Positions 12,253 through 24,200 of a DNA stretch of 64,000 nt are shown here, piece after piece. The notes beneath the pieces were generated by a model. It was not told where the DNA came from, made no database searches, and saw only the letters and a program-made list of their open reading frames with translations. The stretch is from Saccharum officinarum (lineage: Eukaryota; Streptophyta; Magnoliopsida; Poales; Poaceae), in NCBI GenBank assembly GCA_020631735.1, contig CM036159.1:20995511-21059510 (forward strand), written 5' to 3'. How positions within the stretch are numbered: the first letter of the stretch is position 1; every line of letters begins with the position of its first letter. The translations under genes and the position numbers were made by a program.

Positions 12253-15200
12253 CTAGTCAATATATTATATATAAAAAGGATGTGAGCACGGTTAAGAGAG
12301 ACACATTAAGAGAAACAGAAACAATGAGAAAACTTTTCAAATTGCCCCCCACAAGGTTAATTGATTAACAGAGATCATATGGCATTGCTTGTACCAGAGT
12401 TAATGATAGTTCTTGTACAATTTAGACAAATAAAAACACAGCTCAGATGTCAAGGACCTCGGGTCCCTGGGTAGCTGGACCTCAGCTACGTAGTTCGTAG
12501 CCGCGATCCGTCTTCTCCGGCGAGGCTTTCCCCTCCGCCGCAGGCTTGGTTTGGTTGAGAGAGAGAGAGAGATTAGGGATAATATCTTGCTTAATCTTTT
12601 CAGCTGTCACCGAGTACAATATAAATGGCCTGAGGCCCAAACCAACCAGCGCCATGCGCTCCTATAATTTAGGAATAAAAATAGTAACTAATGAATAGAA
12701 ATAGCAACTAATCCTCTCCTTCCTCTTAGCCACTGATAGCTGGTCCCGCCTGGGCGTCTGGCGTGCGCGCGCGTTCTGCGCATTCGGCTGCTCGCCGCAC
12801 GTCCCTGGCACGCCGGCGCCTAGAGTATGTCAGGCCCCACATGACATCTCTCCGCCCCTCGAGAGCCAGATCGTCCTCGAGCTGGAACGCCGGGTACCGC
12901 TCGCGAAAGGAGCCGATGTCCTCCCAAGTTGCAGAAGCCGCTGGTTCTCCTTTCCACTGGACTAGCACTTGGTGAACGCCGCGGGCGAGGCGTGAGCGCA
13001 CGATGAGCTCTGGTTCAGGTTGCAAGGCGCCATGGTGGATGTCAGGCAAAGCAGGTGGAGCAGCCGGCACCGGCCCGACGAATTTCTTGAGGAGACCCAC
13101 ATGGAACACATCATGCAGCTTGGCGCGCGGGGGCAGCTCGAGACGGACCGCGACGGGGTTGATGATCTCGGCGACGCGGTACGGCCCATAGAAGCGGGGC
13201 TTCAGTTTGCCCTTGCTGACCTGAGGCAGGGAGGCTGGTGCGCGGTGACGGAGTCGAAGAAGCACAAGGTCGCCGACTGCATAAGCGACTGGACGGTGCA
13301 GCTTGTCGTAGTACTTCTTGTGGACGGCCTGCGCTTGCTCCAGGCGGTAGCGAACATCGGCCAAGAACTCGTCCCTGTCCGCCATGTTCTGTGCGACGGC
13401 CGCCACACGGGTCTCACCCGGTTCATAAGACCGGATAGTAGGAGGGTCGCGGCCGTAGACCACCCTGAAGGGCGTGTCCCGCAACGACGTCTGGTAGGCG
13501 GTGTTGTAGACGTACTCCGCCCACGGGAGCCAGCGGATCCATTGGCGGGGACGATCGCCGGTGAAGCAACGAAGGTACATGACGATGACACGATTAGCCG
13601 CCTCGGTTTGGCCATCAGACTGTGGGTGGAAGGCAGTCGTCATGTGCAACTTGGTGCCCAGGAGCCTCATTAGTTCCCTCCAGAATGTTGAGGTGAAGAC
13701 GACATCCCGGTCGGAGACCAAGGACTGGGGAACACCATGGAGGCGCACAATCTCCTTGAAGAACGCCTGCGCGACGGATTCTGCAGTGTAGGGGTGAGCT
13801 AACGGGATGAAATGGCAATATTTGCTGAAGCGATCCACCACCGTCAGGATCACCGACTTCCCTCCCACACGGGGCAGGGCTTCCACGAAGTCCAAGCCGA
13901 GGTCGCTCCAGATTGCCGTGGGCACCGGCAGTGGCAAGAGGAGTCCGGCAGGGTGGAGGTGCTCGGACTTGTACCGCTGGCACGTGTCACAGGAACTGAT
14001 GAAGTCCTGCACTAGGTGACGCATGTTGGGAAAGTGAAAGTCGCGACGAAGCCGATGCAGCGTGCGCTGCACACCCTCATGGCCGTCCTCGTGTACGGCA
14101 GTGAGCACCTCCTGTAGGAGCGGGGAGGACGGCGGGATGTAGAGCCTGGAGGTGAACGTGACCAAGCCGTCACACAGTCCCCACGGCGCGCCCTGTGAGC
14201 CCGCCAGGATCGCATCGCGGATGGCCATGAGCGCGGAGTCCGTGAACTGGGCTTGACGCAGGCGGCTGATGTAGTCGAAGCGGGGAGCGGAGACAGCCAG
14301 CACCGCACTGTCCTCGGTGTCGCGGCGGGATAGAGCGTCGGCCACCGTGTTGGAGACGCCCGGCTTGTACTCGACGGCGAAGTCGAAGCCGAGAAGCTTG
14401 CCCACCCAGTGGTGTTGCGGAATGGTCGCCAGGCGTTGGTCGAGCAGGTACTTGAGGCTGAAGTGGTCAGTGCGCACCACAAAGAGGCGCCCCCAAAGGT
14501 ACGGCCTCCAGTGGCGAATGGCGAGGACGAGGCCAATCAACTCCCGCTCGTAGGCGGCGAGGGCGCGATGGCGAGGTGCCACAGGCCGGCTGAAGAAAGC
14601 CAGCGGGTGCTTGTCCTGCAGGAGCACGGCGCCGAACCCGTACGTGGAGGCGTCGCACTCGACGATGAACGGCTTGTCGAAGTCCGGGAGGGCGAGGACG
14701 GGGGCGGTGGTGACGGCCTGCTTGAGAGCTTGGAACGCAGCGGCGGTCTCCGCAGACCAGCTGAACCTGTCTTTCTTGGTGAGCGCCGTGAGGGGCGCGG
14801 CGATGAGGCCGTAGTCGTGGACGAATTTACGGTAGTAGCCCGCCAGACCAAGGAAGCCGCGGACTGCACGCGCTGAACGCGGCTGCGGCCAGTCCAAGAC
14901 CGCTTGCACCTTGGCGGGATCCATGGCGACGCCGGCCACGCTGATGATGTGCCCCAAGTAGGAGATGGAGTCGACGCCGAAAGCGCACTTAGAGCGCTTG
15001 ACGAAAAGTCGGTGCTGTCGCAGGACGAGGAGGACGGCTCGAAGGTGGCGCAAGTGGTCCGCCCATGTGGAGCTGTAAATGAGGATGTCATCGAAAAACA
15101 CAAGGACGAACCGGCGGAGGAAGACACGCATAATGTCGTTCATGAGCGCCTGGAACGTCGCCGGGGCATTGCACAACCCGAACGGCATCACAAGGAATTT

Positions 15201-18200
15201 GTAGAGGCCGTCATGTGTGCGGAACGCCGTCTTGGCAATGTCGTCGGGGTGCATGCGGACCTGGTGGTAGCCGGAGCGCAGGTCCAGCTTGGTGAAGAAT
15301 CGGGCGCCGTGCAGTTCGTCCAACAGTTCGTCGACCACCGGGATCGGGTAAGCGTCCTTGACGGTGATGGCATTGAGGGCTCTGTAGTCGACGCAGAACC
15401 GCCAGGACCCGTCAGCTTTCTTGACGAGGAGGACTGGAGAGAACGCCGACGTGCTACGGCGGATAAGTCCTTGCTCCATCATAGCGGCACACTGCCGCTC
15501 CAATTCATCCTTGTGGGCGACCGGGTAGCGGTACGGGCGGACGGCCACTGGTGCGGCGCCCGGCAGGAGGTGAATGGCGTGGTCGCGGCCACGCTGTGGT
15601 GGCAGCCCGCGAGGCTCCTCAAAGACGTCGCCGAAAGAGGACAGGACGGCGTCGAGCAGCGGTCGCGCCTCGACCGGTGCACAGGAGGGTGGCGTGCGCG
15701 CCGTGGTTGCCGCAGCCGGTGCCGGACGCATGTCCAGGCCCGCAGCCATGGAGCCAAGCGCGCCCTGGTCGGCCATCTGCTCCAGCCCGCGCCAGCAGAC
15801 GGTGCGGCCCAGCCGCTGGAAGGCCATGGTCCCTGCCGAAAAGTCCCAGGCAATGCGACCCAAGGTGGCCATCCACTGGGTGCCCAGGACCATATCATAC
15901 CCCGCCAGGGGCATCACAAACAAGTCGACGTGGAATGCCAAGTCGTCGATGGAGATTGCCGCGCGACGGAGGACGCCGGGGCAAGGGACTTTCTCGCCGT
16001 TGGCCACCGTGGCGGTGAGGCGAGGGCGCGGTTGGACGGGGAGACCCGTGCGCGACGCCGCGGCCTCCCCAATGAAGTTGTGGCTGGACCCGGTGTCGAC
16101 GAGCGCGATGAGGGAGGCAACACCCAGAGTGACGCGGAGCAGCAGCGTGTTGCCACTGGGAACGCCGGCTACCGCGTGAAGGGAGAACACCGGCGCCTCC
16201 GGGACCGGCTCGTCCTCGCCGGCGGCCTCGTCGTCGTCGTCCAGGATGCTGTCCAGCAAGAACAGGCGTTTGCAGAACTTGTTGTGGCCGCGGCTGTACT
16301 TTTCGTCGCAGTTGAAGCACAAGCCGAGGCGACGACGCTCCTCCTGCTCGGCCTGGGTGAGGCGCTTGACGGGCCGGCCCTCGACAGTAGCGGTGGGCGC
16401 GGCTGGCTTGGTGCCGGGTCCTGGTGGAGCGGGCAGCGCCAGACGTTGCAGGGGTGCGGGTAGGAGGCCGCGACCCGCTCCCTTGGACGCAGTCGCCGCC
16501 GATGCGGTCGTCAGCGTGTACTGCTCCCTCAGCTCCAGCTGACGAGCGAGGCTCATGGCCGCCGCGAGGGACTAAGGGTTGTGAACCTGTACATCCAGGC
16601 TGAGCGGAGGAAGAAGTCCCCCCGTGAACAATTGGACCCGCTGTGCCTCCTCCAGATGGCCGGCCCAGGGAAGGAGCGCCTGGAAGCGCGCCTGGTACTC
16701 CGCAACGGTGCCCGTGCGCCGGCAATCCGCGAGCTCGAAGAGCGGGGCAGAGCGGAGAGGGGGACCGAACCGAAGATTGAGCAGTTCGGTGAAACGGAGC
16801 CACGACGGCGTTCCCTCGTCCGTCTGCACCTGCATATACCAGAGTTACGCCTCGTCGTCGAGGTTGTAGGAAGCCATCCAAGTTTTCTCTTCCTCCATGA
16901 TTCTCTGTTGATGAAAATACGATTCACACCGATTGATGAATATGAGGGGGTCCTTCGTACCATCATACTTCGGAAAATCCATTTTCTGGAATTTCGGCGG
17001 CCGATCATTATGATGCTCGCCGGTCGGCGCCTTGGAGCCCGACGACGACGTACGCTCGGCCGTGAGGAAAGCGATGGCCTTGGCGTTGGCCTCCACGGTG
17101 GCCTGCAGCTCCTTCATGGCGTCGGTGAGGGCTTTGATCTGATCGGCATCACCCATGGTGGTGGACGAAAAAGTCGACGAGGACGCGGAGGAGGGTGATA
17201 CGGCGGCGGCTGGAACTGGTGGTGGTGGGTTGGTGGCGGCTGATGGGGAGGTGGGACGGGATGATGAGGATCGCCGGGATCGTGATACCAGGTTGTCAAG
17301 GACCTCGGGTCCCTGGGTAGCTGGACCTCGGCTACGTAGTTCGTAGACGCGATCCGTCTTCTCCGGCGAGGTTTTCCCCTCCGCCGCAGGCTTGGTTTGG
17401 TTGAGGGAGAGAGAGATTAGGGATAATATCTTGCTTAATCTTTTCAGCTGTCACCGAGTACAATATAAATGGCCTGAGGCCCAAACCAACCAGCGCCATG
17501 CGCTCCTATAATTTAGGAATAAAAATAGTAACTAATGAATAGAAATAGCAACTAATCCTCTCCTTCCTCTTAGCCACTGATAGCTGGTCCCGCCTGGGCG
17601 TCTGGCGTGCGCGCGCGTTCTGCGCGTTCGGCTGCTCGTCGCACGTCCCTGGCACACCGGCGCCTAGAGTATGTCAGGCCCCACATGACATCATATCAGT
17701 AATGTCACTCGAGCACTAACCAAGGTTAAAAAGGTTGCAAGTTCATGGGTGAGTTTTTTTGGCAAACACCACACCAATCAAATCACCATGCTTAGTCAAC
17801 TATGTGATGGAGCAAAAAGTTATGATAGGGGGATATGAGAAATGGCAAAAATTTTGAAGATCAAATAAGAAGGATAATTAAACACTTCAGTACTTCACAA
17901 CTTGTGCTTCTCCATACCCCCTCCTTTCCCCAATCAGGATGCACCTTAATGGCAATTTCATTGCACTTTGGTGAGCCATTTTTACTCAAAGCTGGAAAAG
18001 AGCTATCAAGAAAAACCAATAATATCGCTAACATGTAGTTTCATAGATAAATATATTTGAAACTCAAAAGACTACAGATTCCCAACCTACTCATGTATGG
18101 TACCGGCATGAGTTGGTAATGTACTCGGGCCTTTATTTTCTCTCTATAATACAATGATACGCAGCTCTCCTGCGTATTCGGAAAGAAAAAAAAACTCAAA

Positions 18201-21200
18201 AGACTACAGATTTCCATAAGTATCAAGAATTCCAAGTGAGCATGTAATAATTGACTGAACACGAGTCACATGATGGTATGGCATGCATAAAATTGCTTAT
18301 GACATCTAAACTATGAACAAACCTTTGAGCCAATTTTCAGTTTTTGCTTTGGATTGATCCCATACTCATTTGGAATAACACCATCAGCAAGTATCTACAA
18401 GAATATCAGTGTGTCAGATAACAAATAATTGAAGAAACACTACAAAGAAACGTCCAAGAGAACATGGAATGTATAACACATTAGCTTGAATTTGTTTTTC
18501 TCATCTAACAGCACTCTTATGTTAATTGTTTTATTTAACACTGAACACAATGAAAGTTAGGAATATAACTCACTTTTGTGGCACATATAAGTCTGTATGA
18601 AAAATGAATATATCACCAAAACTTCAATGTTATATGTACTCAGCCATTAGTACCAAGACAATATGGCTTTGTACTGAAGTTCCATACCATTACATGTTCA
18701 TCAACTGGCGCCTCTTTTAAAGTGCATGATTAGTCAACATAACGTTGCAATGATTCAAGGGAGACAACTACTTGGGTGTTACTTCACAATTACAGATGCT
18801 ATTAGCATTTTTTTCAGATCAGAGATGCTATTAGCTTTAATGTATAATCAAGAAGCAGCTTATACAAGAACACAAATGTAGGTTGCTTACTTGAGCAACT
18901 TTGAATAGCTCTTCCAAACCCTTAAGATCGAGATGAGCATTATGCAAAAGGTCATACCTGCAATTTACTCCATTAGTTTAGGAGTTATATGCCAATGGAA
19001 TTGTATTACAATAATTATGGAAATGTTCATAATTTTTTAAGGAAGACATTATATCAAAAAAGATGAATGGTAACTGATAGAACCAAAGCCAACAGGCTTG
19101 GAATGCTTAGTCATAGATTACAGAGGGTTTACACATATATATAGGGGTACAGAGAGAGCCCAAAGGGCCAGCCAGCCTGGGGGTGGCGCATAAGTCTAGG
19201 AGACAGTCAAAGAAGGTAATTAATTCTAACACCCCCCGCAGTCGAAGCGTCGGTGGAACGGACGTTCAGACTGGAGCGAAATTCGGTGAAGACAGAGGAA
19301 GGAAGCCCTTTGGTGAAGATATCAGCGTATTGCGACGTGGTTGGAACATGGAGAACACGAAGAGCTCCAATGGCGACCCGTTCACGAACGAAGTGGAGAT
19401 CAATTTCCACGTGCTTGGTGCGCTGATGTTGGACAGGGTTGGTGGAGATGTAGACGGCGCTCACGTTGTCGCAGTACACGAGGGACGCGGTCTTTAGAGG
19501 GTGATGGAGTTCCTGTAGGAGTTGATGTAGCCAGGAAGCTTCAGCGACGCCGTTGGCAACCGCACGGTATTCGGCTTCGGCACTGGACCGAGAGACCGTG
19601 GGTTGCCGTTTGGATGACCATGAGATGAGACTGCCGCCGAGGAAGACCGCATAGCCGGAGGTGGAACGCCGAGTATCAGGGCATCCGGCCCAATCGGCAT
19701 CAGTGTAGATGACAAGCTGAGACGGGGCCGACCGAGGGATCACCAAGCCGAAACCGAGAGTGCCCTGAAGGTAGCGAAGAATCCTCTTGGCAGCAGTGAG
19801 GTGAGCTTCTCGGGGGTCATGCATATGAAGGCAAATCTGCTGGACAGCGTAGGCGATGTCGGGGCGCGTGAAGGTCAAGTATTGAAGGGCGCCCGCGAGG
19901 CTCCGGTAGGCTGTGGGATCGGCCACAGGAGGGCCGGCGTCCGCGGAAACCTTGGCACAGGTGTCCACGGGAGTGGAGCAGGAATTACAGCCGCTCATGC
20001 CATGCCGATCAAGGATTTCCAGGGTGTATTGCCTCTGTGAGAGGGTAAGGGTGCCACTGTGTCGCTGAACTGATATTCCGAGGAAGTGATGCAGCGGGCC
20101 AAGGTCTTTCATGGCAAATTCCCGTTTCAGAGCAGCAATTACACGATGGAGAAGTTGCTGTGAAGAAGCAGTGAGGACAATGTCATCCACGTAAAGGAGG
20201 AGGTAGACAGTGTCGGATCCATGCCGGTATATGAAGAGGGATGTGTCAGACTTGGCTTCCCGGAATCCCAAGGTGAGCAAGTAGGCAGCAAACCGACTGT
20301 ACCAGGCGCGAGGTGCTTGCTTCAGCCCGTAAAGTGACTTGTTGAGCTTGCAAACATAGTCTGGATGACTTGGATCAGCAAACCCGGTGGGTTGAGAGCA
20401 GTAAACTGTTTCTGACAAGGTCCCATGGAGGAACGCGTTCTTCACGTCAAGCTGATGGATCGGCCAATCCCAAGTGTGAGCCAAGGTGAGAACGGTTCTG
20501 ACGGTGGCAGGTTTGACGACGGGGCTGAATGTTTCGTCATAATCGACACCGGGGCGTTGGGTGAAACCACGTAGAACCCAACGGGCCTTGTACCGTTCAA
20601 GCGATCCGTCAGCATGAAACTTATGTTTGAAGATCCATTTGCCGGTGACCACATTCGCCTTGGCCGGACGGGGAACAAGGTCCCAGGTATGATTGTCCAG
20701 GAGGGCAGTGTGTTCCTCTTCCATAGCCCGGCGCCAGTGAGGGTTGGTGAGGGCGTCGCGGCAGGAACGCGGAACAGGTGACAGAGCCTCTGTGTGGAGA
20801 GCGAGACGAGGCTGTCGAAATCCCATCTTCCCACGGGTCGCCATGCCATGGGAGTTGGCGACCGGTGGAATGGGGACTGCCGTCAGGGGAACAGGGGGGT
20901 CGTGCTTCACGAACCGTGGCGGAGAAGGCACGATGCTGGAGCGTCGAGGGGGAGCCCCCGCGACGGGCTCTATGGAGGAGCCGGTGGTGGGAGGGCGCCG
21001 GACGTAGACGTGGACGATGGGCGGCTTGTTGAAGGAGGGAGCCGCGGGTGCTGCGGGCACAGGGGGCGCGGGGGCGCCGGGACCGAGGGTGCGGGCGTAG
21101 GCGACGCCGCGGGTGCAGAGGGCACTGCGGAGGACGCCGCGGGCGCCGAGGGTGCCGCGGGCACCGGGATCAGCGGGGGCGTCGAGTGCGGCGCGGACAC

Positions 21201-24200
21201 CGGTGCTGCAGTCGTGGTGGGCGTCGAGGACGCCGCGGGTGCTGGGAACAGAGCCGAGGGCGCCGCGGACGTCGAGCAGGGAGCCGTGGGTGCCGGGCCA
21301 GGCACCAGGACTGACCGCGGTGGGAGCGCAGAAAAGCCTGGTGGTGGTGACCGGGGCACCGGAGGACCTGCAGGGAGAGGCAGAACTGGAAGGGGATCAT
21401 CGTTAGTTAGAAAATCGAGCTCCCGGGAAGGAGGGGAGGAACGACGAAGGGAGAAGGGGAAGGTGGACTCGTCGAAGATGACGTGACGAGAGATGATGAC
21501 CCGGTTGGTGGCAAGGTCGAGGCACCGATACCCCTTGTGGTCGGGCGAGTAGCCGATGAACACGCAGAGCGTGGAACGCGGAGCGAGTTTGTGAGCGGCA
21601 GTGGCGGTAAGGTTAGGATAGCAAGTACACCCGAACGCACGTAGGTCATGATAGGAGGGAAGGGTGCCATGGAGGGCAAAGTAGGGGGTGCTCATGTGAA
21701 GGGTTTTAGTGGGGAGCCGGTTAAGGAGGAGGGTGGCAGTGGCAAGTGCGTCGGCCCAGTAAGCGGGAGGCATGGAAGCCTGGAAGAGAAGAGTGCGAAT
21801 GACATTGTTCGTGGTGCGAAGCATGCGTTCGGCTTTCCCGTTTTGCTGTGAGGTGTAGGGGCATGACATGCGGAGATTAACACCTTTGGCGAGGAAAAAG
21901 GCACGAGATGCAGCGTTGTCAAACTCACGACCATTGTCGCACTGAACGGCTTTGATAGTGCAGCCGAACTGGGTGTACACATGAGAAAAGAAGTTGGAAA
22001 TTGTGGAAAACGCGTCGGACTTTAGGCGGAGAGGAAAAGTCCAGAGGAAATGAGAGCAATCATCAAGAATGACTAGGTAATATTTGAATCCGGAAACACT
22101 GGTGACAGGTGATGTCCACAAATCACAATGTACTAGATCAAAATTCTTAGCAGCTCTAGACAGGGAACTAGTAAATGGTAGGCGAACATGGCGCCCAAGT
22201 TGGCACGCATGGCAGAGGGAGTCATCATCAGGGGTGCTGCAGACGATAGAAGAGGATTGAGCAAGGCTCTGAAGAGCAGCCTTGCCGGGGTGTCCGAGGC
22301 GACGATGCCAGGTGGTCGGTGAAGGAGTAGCCACAAGAACGCAGGGGCTGCAGGACGATGATGGCAGCTGCAGGGTATAGAGGGGCCCGGAGCTGTTACA
22401 TCGAAGGAGGGTACTCTTGGAATGAAGATCCTTCACAGAAACACCAAAAGGGTCAAATTCAACTGAAACAGAGTTGTCAGTAGTGAACTTGCGGACAGAG
22501 AGAAGGTTTCTAATAATGTCAGGAGCAATGAGGACGTTGTTGAGTTGAAAGGGGCCGGGAAGGGTAGAGTAACCAGTGCCGATCACCGGGAGTGTGGCAC
22601 CATTGCCGACCACAATGGAGGAGGGAAATGAGGAGGATGGTGAAACGGTGACCATACCGGGGTTTGAGGCAATGTGAGACGACGCACCGGAGTCGATGAC
22701 CCACTCGGAGGAGTTTGCAGGCGGGGTTAGGGCGACGGTGCTGAAGGCGTTGGCGAGGGACTCGGAGGTCCATGTTGAGGGCGACCAGGAACGGGAGGAC
22801 GCCGGTTGAGGTGCCTGGTAGAGGTGTCCCGGGGCCGGGAAATAGCCTGGTGGCGCGCCGGCCATCAGGGCCTGCTGTGGTGCCGGGGGAGCGGCGACAC
22901 GTGGCGGTGGACCACGCTGTCCTCCAGGAGCAGGCCCGGGCCACATGTGGATTGACCCGGTCCACGGGTTGAAGATGGACGGCCACTGCTGGCCGGAGCC
23001 GGAGGAGTGCTGGCCACCGGAGTTGCTCGAGGGACCGCCTTGACCACGGCCGCCGCGGCGACGGCGGTTGCGGCCGTTGCCGTTGCCCCCCGACTGCCCG
23101 CCGTTGGGTTGCTGAGGCCGCGGGGGAGGAGGGGCAGATGGAGCCGGAGAGGAAGGCGGCCTGCTGGCCGTCGAGGCGACGAGGGCCGCAGGAGGCGACG
23201 GAGGAGGCGCCATGTTGAGCTCGGCCAGGCGCAAATCAGCGCGGACGTCGTTGAAGGAGGGGAAGGGCCGCTGCCTGGTGATGAGCTGGGCCATGAACTG
23301 AAATCGTTCATTGAGACCACGCAGAACGTTGAGCACCAGAGTGCGATCCTGGACGGGCTCGCCAAGATCAGCCAAGCAGTCGGTCATGTTCTTCATCTTC
23401 CGGCAGTATTCGTCGACGGAGAGAGTGCCCTGGCAGAGTTGGCGGAATTCGGCGTCAAGAAGCATGGCGCGGGATTCGCGGTTGTTGAAGAACTGCTGCT
23501 CCAGGCCAAGCCACGCAGCACGAGCGGTGACGCCGTTGCGTTCATTGATGACGTCGAGAAGGTCGGGGGAGACGGTGTTGAAGATCCACGAGACGACGAC
23601 GTAATCCATACGAGCCCAGGCGGCATCGTGGAGGCGAACGTCGTCAGTGAGAACATGGTCCCTGAGAGCAAATCGACCGAGGACGAGGAGGATGTAGCCA
23701 CGCCACTTAGAGTAGTTGGACGCCTGCAGGTCAAGAATGATGGGGATCAAATTCTTGATGTTCTGCAGGGCCGCAGCCTGGCTGTGTAGGCGAGTGATGG
23801 CCGCGGCTTCGGAGGTCACGGAGCGGTGGTCGTCCTCGTCGTCGGAAGGATCTTCAGTGCGGAGGGCCTCGGCTCGAATCCGATTGCGGAGAGCGGCGGC
23901 CTGTTGTTCAAGGGCGGCGGCCTGCGCCCGCTCGGTCTCAAGGGAGGCGGCGGCGGCGCGGACGCGCTCCTGAGCAGCAGCGGCGGACTTGAGGAGCGCC
24001 ACCTCATCCAGGAGTTGCTGGCTGCGCTCGGAATTAGACGAGCGCAGAGAGGCCGCCTCGGCTTCCAGCTTTTCGGCGGCGGCGAGAGCTTCATCACGAA
24101 GCGCAGTCGCGGCGGCGGCGGAGGAGACGCCGGAGCTGGTGTCAGCGGCCATGGCGAGGGAGGCAGCGGAGGAGACGGGCGCGGCGGGCGAGGGGCCACG

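Larger units (their letters stand above)
12448..17690 (-). mobile_element. Ty3/Gypsy chromovirus (Reina-like), nearly intact, in VIH intron 25
   Basis: A 5243-bp element with 399/397-bp LTRs (TGTCA...TGACA), an initiator-Met-like PBS (TGGTATCACGATCC, about 17277-17290) and a PPT (GAGGGGCGGAGAGA, 12847-12860). Gag-pol forms one frame with a C-terminal chromodomain, which places it among chromoviruses. Short length and LTRs suggest the Reina clade (inferred). The flanks TCAGA and TCATA are an imperfect target duplication. The LTRs differ by about 7 substitutions and a 2-bp indel, so insertion is fairly recent. Two in-frame stops interrupt gag. Confidence 0.95.

Noticed and set aside
14904..16463. 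519-codon open frame on the plus strand
   Set aside because: It is antisense to the Gypsy pol gene. GC-rich coding DNA leaves the opposite strand open, and the product has no domain or codon logic.
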